Position numbers and translations under genes: made by a program | The notes under the pieces: generated by a model | The model's input: the letters and a program-made list of their open reading frames with translations, nothing else | The model's database searches: none | What the model was told of the DNA's origin: nothing | NCBI RefSeq assembly: GCF_019793465.1 | Contig: NZ_JAILYJ010000004.1 | Span: 124,001 to 188,000, forward strand | Length of the DNA stretch: 64,000 bases | Origin: Rhizobium croatiense | Lineage (GTDB): Bacteria; Pseudomonadota; Alphaproteobacteria; Rhizobiales; Rhizobiaceae | Direction of reading: 5' to 3' | Shown here: piece after piece, positions 60,855 through 64,000 of the stretch | How the letters are laid out: each line of letters begins with the position of its first letter | How positions within the stretch are numbered: the stretch's first letter is position 1

Positions 60855-62063
60855 ATGAGCATTTCAGCCACTACGCCGGATGAGGCCATCTCACGGGCCC
60901 TCTCCCCCTGGCTCACTTTTCTTTTTGCCGCTGCCTGCGGGCTGGTGGCAGCCAATCTCTATTACGGCCAGCCGCTTGCCGGGCCGATCAGCGCCGATCT
61001 CGGCTTCACGCCGGCCGCGACTGGGCTGATCGTCACGCTGACGCAGATCGGCTACGGCCTCGGCCTGCTGCTGATCGTGCCGCTCGGCGACCTCACCGAA
61101 AACCGCCGGCTGGTGCTGCTGCTGATTGCCGTCTCCGCTCTCGCCCTGATCGGTGCCGCGCTGTCGACGACACCCGCCATGTTCCTCACCGCCTCGCTAT
61201 CGATCGGCCTTGCCTCGGTCGCCGTTCAGGTGCTCGTGCCTTTCGCCGCGAACATGGCGCCGGATGCGACGCGCGGCCAGGTCGTCGGCAATGTCATGAG
61301 CGGCCTGCTCTGCGGCATCATGCTGGCCCGCCCCTTCGCAAGCTTCGTGGCCGAGGCATCCTCCTGGCACATGGTCTATTACGTCACCGCCGCACTGATG
61401 CTGGTGCTTGCGGTCGTCCTGCGCGCCAACTTGCCGGCCCGTGTGCCGAAGACGAAGCTCGGCTACGGCGAACTACTTGCCTCCATGGCCCATCTGGCGC
61501 TGACCTCGCGCGTGCTGCAGCGCCGCGCCCTCTATCAGGCCGGCATGTTCGGCGCCTTCAGCCTCTTCTGGACGACGACGCCGCTGCTGCTCGCAAGCCC
61601 GGCTTTCGGCCTGACGCAGAACGGCATTGCCCTCTTCGCGCTTGCGGGTGCCGCCGGCGCCGTAGCCTCGCCGATTGCCGGCCGGCTTGCCGATCGCGGC
61701 ATGACGAACGTCGCATCCATCATCGCCATGCTGCTCGGCATGGCCTCCTTCCTGATCAGCCATTTCGCCGCCGACGGCTCGCTCACCGCGCTGATCCTGC
61801 TGACCGTCGCGGCGATCATGCTCGATTTCGGCGTGACGACCAATCTCGTCTGCGGCCAGCGCGCCATCTACAGCCTGAACCCGGAACATCGCAGCCGGCT
61901 GAACGGCCTTTTCATGGCCACCTTCTTCGCCGGCGGCGCGCTCGGCTCGGCGCTCGGCGGCTGGGCCTATGCGACCGGCGGCTGGACGGTGACCGCCTGG
62001 ATCGGCTTCGCCTTCCCGGCGCTTGCTTTCCTGCTGTTCCTCACGGAACGGCGCGACAGGTAA
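60855..62063 (+). CDS. MFS transporter (drug/solute efflux type)
   Basis: 402 residues with twelve membrane helices. LYYGQPLAGPISADLGFTPAATGLIVTLTQIGYGLGLLLIVPLGDLTENRR carries the A-motif equivalent; MNPE... in SLNPEHRSRLNGLFMATFFAGGALGSALGGWAY is typical of the YgaY/YcaD-like group. It should export or exchange small molecules with protons. The ATG at 60855 has GGAG six bases upstream. The TetR gene just before it points to inducible efflux. Confidence 0.92.
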   Translation: MSISATTPDEAISRALSPWLTFLFAAACGLVAANLYYGQPLAGPISADLGFTPAATGLIVTLTQIGYGLGLLLIVPLGDLTENRRLVLLLIAVSALALIGAALSTTPAMFLTASLSIGLASVAVQVLVPFAANMAPDATRGQVVGNVMSGLLCGIMLARPFASFVAEASSWHMVYYVTAALMLVLAVVLRANLPARVPKTKLGYGELLASMAHLALTSRVLQRRALYQAGMFGAFSLFWTTTPLLLASPAFGLTQNGIALFALAGAAGAVASPIAGRLADRGMTNVASIIAMLLGMASFLISHFAADGSLTALILLTVAAIMLDFGVTTNLVCGQRAIYSLNPEHRSRLNGLFMATFFAGGALGSALGGWAYATGGWTVTAWIGFAFPALAFLLFLTERRDR

Positions 62064-62170
62064 GCCGACCTGACGCATAATCCCGAAAATCGGAGTCGAT
62101 CTCAGGATGATACGTGAGTTAAAGTAAGAGGACGACAGGGTTTTCTCGTTCTTACAGGGATGCTTCCGGC

Positions 62171-62443
62171 ATGGAAATGGGTGAAGAAAAGATCGACGAT
62201 GCCGTTCTCGCTTTGCTCTGGCTGACGCTGCATGACGGCGATCGGGCCTGGAAAGGGTTCGACTGGGACGCGATGGATCGTTTGTACAAGAAGGGCCTGA
62301 TTGCTAATCCCGCGGGCAAAGCCAAATCGGTTGTTCTGAGCGACGAAGGGTTGCAGCGGTCGGAGGAATTGTTCGCGCTCTGTTTACGCGATCGACGTAA
62401 AAGAGGCCCACACCCCTTAACCATCGGCGGAATCGAAATGTGA
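62171..62443 (+). CDS. DUF6429 family protein
   Basis: 90 residues. EKIDDAVLALLWLTLHDGDRAWKGFDWDAMDRLYKKGLIANPAGKAKSVVLSDEGL is nearly the whole conserved family domain, a small winged-helix-like fold of unknown function. Length is normal. The stop overlaps by 27 bp the end of the convergent HxlR gene. No operon partner. Confidence 0.85.
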   Translation: MEMGEEKIDDAVLALLWLTLHDGDRAWKGFDWDAMDRLYKKGLIANPAGKAKSVVLSDEGLQRSEELFALCLRDRRKRGPHPLTIGGIEM

Positions 62444-62833
62444 GCGGGCGGCTCGCACCGCATCATGGTTCGCTTCCGCCCAGTTCAACAGCTGCGACAG
62501 CGGCTGGTAGAGCGAGCGGCCGAGATCGGTCATCGAATATTCGACGCTCGGCGGCTTGGTCGGGAAGACCTCGCGGGCGATGTAACCATCCCTCTGCAGA
62601 TCACGCAGCGTCTGCGTCAGCATGCGCTGCGAAATATCGGGAAGCATCCGCCGCAATTCGCCGAAGCGGCGGGGCTCGGCCGCGAGCACCTCCAGCAGCA
62701 GTGTCGACCACTTGCCGCCGATCTGCTGCATCATGTCCCGGACCGGGCAGTTGGAAAAATCGAGGCCGGCGAGATCGATCTCGCGCCGCGCCCCCGGCAT
62801 CCTGTTCTTCAGACTGAGGACTGCGGCGCTCAT
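62417..62833 (-). CDS. HxlR-family transcriptional regulator (QorR-like)
   Basis: 138 residues. The HxlR signature is clear: CPVRDMMQQIGGKWSTLLLEVLAAEPRRFGELRRMLPDISQRMLTQTLRDLQRDGYIAREVFPTKPPSVEYSMTDLGRSL. The first cysteine (Cys29) matches the redox-active cysteine of the QorR/HypR-type members, which sense quinones or aldehydes. It is divergent from the NAD(P)H-binding oxidoreductase gene at 62955, the usual QorR-qorB pairing. Two inverted repeats lie between them. Confidence 0.93.
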   Translation of the reverse strand: MSAAVLSLKNRMPGARREIDLAGLDFSNCPVRDMMQQIGGKWSTLLLEVLAAEPRRFGELRRMLPDISQRMLTQTLRDLQRDGYIAREVFPTKPPSVEYSMTDLGRSLYQPLSQLLNWAEANHDAVRAARSHFDSADG

Positions 62834-62846
62834 CTGCTGGTTCCCT

Positions 62847-62862
62847 TTTGGTAACTTACAGC
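62847..62862. promoter_or_regulatory. HxlR operator candidate 1
   Basis: GTTCCC-TTTT-GGTAAC, an imperfect inverted repeat (five of six pairs) immediately before the hxlR start codon, where binding would give autorepression. Confidence 0.55.
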
Positions 62863-62909
62863 CGAAAAGCTGCCTCCTTTACAGGGCGAAGTCAATTCCT
62901 ATTCTAGCG

Positions 62910-62930
62910 TTAGTCTCTTTTTGAGACCAA
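62910..62930. promoter_or_regulatory. HxlR operator candidate 2
   Basis: TT-A-GTCTC-TTTTT-GAGAC-C-AA: GTCTC/GAGAC arms with flanking TT/AA, 24 bp before the oxidoreductase start. Confidence 0.6.
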
Positions 62931-62954
62931 GACACAACGCAGAAGGAACGACCC

Positions 62955-63860
62955 ATGAGCGAAACCATCCTGGTCACCGGTGCTGCCGGACAGCTCGGCC
63001 AGCGCGTCATCCACCATCTCCTCGAGACCTATAAAGTCGCCCCCGGCGCGATCGTCGCTGCCACCCGCAACCCGGAAAAGCTCGCCGAACTCGCCAGCAA
63101 GGGCGTTCTCAGCCGCAAGGCCGATTTCGATGACGCGGCCGGCCTGGAGAAGGCCTTCACCGGCATCGACCGGCTGCTGATCATCAGCACCGATGCGCTC
63201 GACACCCCAGGCAAGCGCCTCGCGCAGCACAAGGCCGCCGTCGCCGCTGCCGTCAAGGCGGGCGTCAAGCACATCGCCTACACCTCGATGCCGGCGCCCG
63301 ACAATTCGCTCGTCACCTTCGCACCCGACCATCTCGGCACCGAAAACGCCATCAAGGAAAGCGGCATCGCCTACACAATCTTCCGCAATGCCTGGTATCA
63401 CGACAATTACATGCACAGCATGCCCCACAACCTGCAGGGCGGCAAATGGTATAGCGCCACGGGCAACGGCAAGGTCGCGAACATCTCGCGCGACGATTGC
63501 GCGCTCGCGATCGCCGCAGCCCTTGCCTCCGGCAGCTCGGAAAGCGCCACCTACACGCTGACCGGCGCGGTGTCGCTCGCCAACCGGCAGATCTCCGCCA
63601 TCATTTCCGAAGCCGCCGGCAAGCCGCTCGAAGTGGTCGATGTCAATGACGAACAGCTCGGCCAGGGCATGCGCGGCGCCGGCCTCCCCGGCTTCATCGC
63701 CGATATGCTGGTCTCCGCCGACGCCAACATCCGCGCCGGCAACTTCGACATCGTCACCGGCGATTTCACCAGGCTGACGGGCAAACAGCCGCAATCGCTG
63801 AAGGATTTCTTCGTGGCGCATAAGGCGGTGCTGACGGCGGCTGGAGCTGGTGGGCACTGA
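62955..63860 (+). CDS. NAD(P)H-binding quinone oxidoreductase-like protein (QorB/YtfG, NmrA-like)
   Basis: 301 residues, atypical SDR of the NmrA/QOR2 type. The cofactor motif VTGAAGQLGQRVIHHLL opens it; the LLIISTDALDTPGKRLAQHKAAVAAAVKAGVKHIAYTSMP segment and FRNAWYHDNY are typical of YtfG. The C-terminal part has YTLTGAVSLANRQISAIISEAAGKPLEVVDV. E. coli QorB reduces quinones with NADPH. The divergent HxlR gene implies induction by quinone or aldehyde stress. Confidence 0.92.
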   Translation: MSETILVTGAAGQLGQRVIHHLLETYKVAPGAIVAATRNPEKLAELASKGVLSRKADFDDAAGLEKAFTGIDRLLIISTDALDTPGKRLAQHKAAVAAAVKAGVKHIAYTSMPAPDNSLVTFAPDHLGTENAIKESGIAYTIFRNAWYHDNYMHSMPHNLQGGKWYSATGNGKVANISRDDCALAIAAALASGSSESATYTLTGAVSLANRQISAIISEAAGKPLEVVDVNDEQLGQGMRGAGLPGFIADMLVSADANIRAGNFDIVTGDFTRLTGKQPQSLKDFFVAHKAVLTAAGAGGH

Positions 63861-63905
63861 CAAGATTGGGGTGGCGACTGGCGTCACCCCTCTGGCCTGC
63901 GGGAT

Positions 63906-63965
63906 GAGTCATTCACGGCGCGGACGCGCCGTGGCTGGATTCCTGTGACAAGCTCAGGAATGAGG
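63906..63965. repeat. Half copy of family B element
   Basis: GAGTCATTCACGGCGC...GCGCCGTGGCTGGATTCCTGTGACAAGCTCAGGAATGAGG matches the right half of the elements at 5193-5348 and 10391-10541. No gene is seen in 63861-64000. Confidence 0.8.
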
Positions 63966-64000
63966 AGGGTAAATTGAGCGCCTTCGCCTGAATTTCCCGT

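Overview
The window reads as chromosome of a Rhizobium-type alphaproteobacterium (R. leguminosarum/R. etli group). The evidence is dense GC-rich coding, rhizobial gene families (BA14K, RcnB-like, BTLCP, ChrB-like rhodanese fusion, ugp- and afu-type ABC operons), alphaproteobacterial zinc-uptake boxes and RIME-like intergenic repeats. About 55 intact genes, one tRNA-Lys(CTT), five pseudogenes or suspected pseudogenes and at least four families of small inverted-repeat elements are supported. Species assignment is inference; no rRNA or marker was available.

Layout. 0-4.7 kb: the end of an FAH-family gene with a gamma-carbonic anhydrase, an isoprenylcysteine methyltransferase-like protein, a secreted BTLCP cysteine peptidase and a secreted Asp/Gly/Ser repeat protein. 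5.4-10.3 kb: a zinc-starvation block (zur-znuB-znuC and, divergently, znuA, then a COG0523 GTPase) with three matching Zur-like boxes. 11.3-16.7 kb: a chromate region (a short chrA plus a VOC protein between long direct repeats, a CorC/HlyC-type protein, and a chrB-like/chrA operon). 17-22.4 kb: small secreted proteins, tRNA-Lys, PhzF, NUDIX, an endonuclease-like gene, then a scar holding an Imm11-like pseudogene and a duplicated piece of the endonuclease gene. 22.4-26.2 kb: an afuABC-type ABC transporter behind a strong PhoB-box match. 26.2-33.4 kb: an SDR, an AraC regulator, an alpha/beta hydrolase divergent from an OhrR-type MarR, an aldo/keto reductase, a DUF2278/LTD protein and an aminotransferase. 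33.7-39.7 kb: ilvE, a methyltransferase, a Tat-exported PhoX phosphatase, ilvC and a TetR.

40.4-49.0 kb: a catabolic operon (ugpB-like binding protein, two permeases, glycerophosphodiesterase, HAD phosphatase, FGGY kinase) with a SorC regulator. Its divergently encoded ATPase gene has lost its Walker B half by an out-of-frame deletion. 49.0-64.0 kb: a glycosyltransferase pair, AraC/alcohol dehydrogenase, a decayed TetM/EF-G-like GTPase, NDH-2, BA14K, Lrp/racemase, a MarR-GNAT fusion, TetR/MFS, DUF6429, and HxlR divergent from a qorB-like oxidoreductase.

Themes. Metal and phosphate limitation recur (Zur and Pho boxes, PhoX, glycerophosphodiesterase). Many regulator/target pairs have a visible inverted-repeat operator between them. 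Several loci show recent decay or rearrangement. The most system-like novelty is the glycerophospho-compound operon; the most striking structural signal is the direct-repeat-flanked chrA-VOC cassette.
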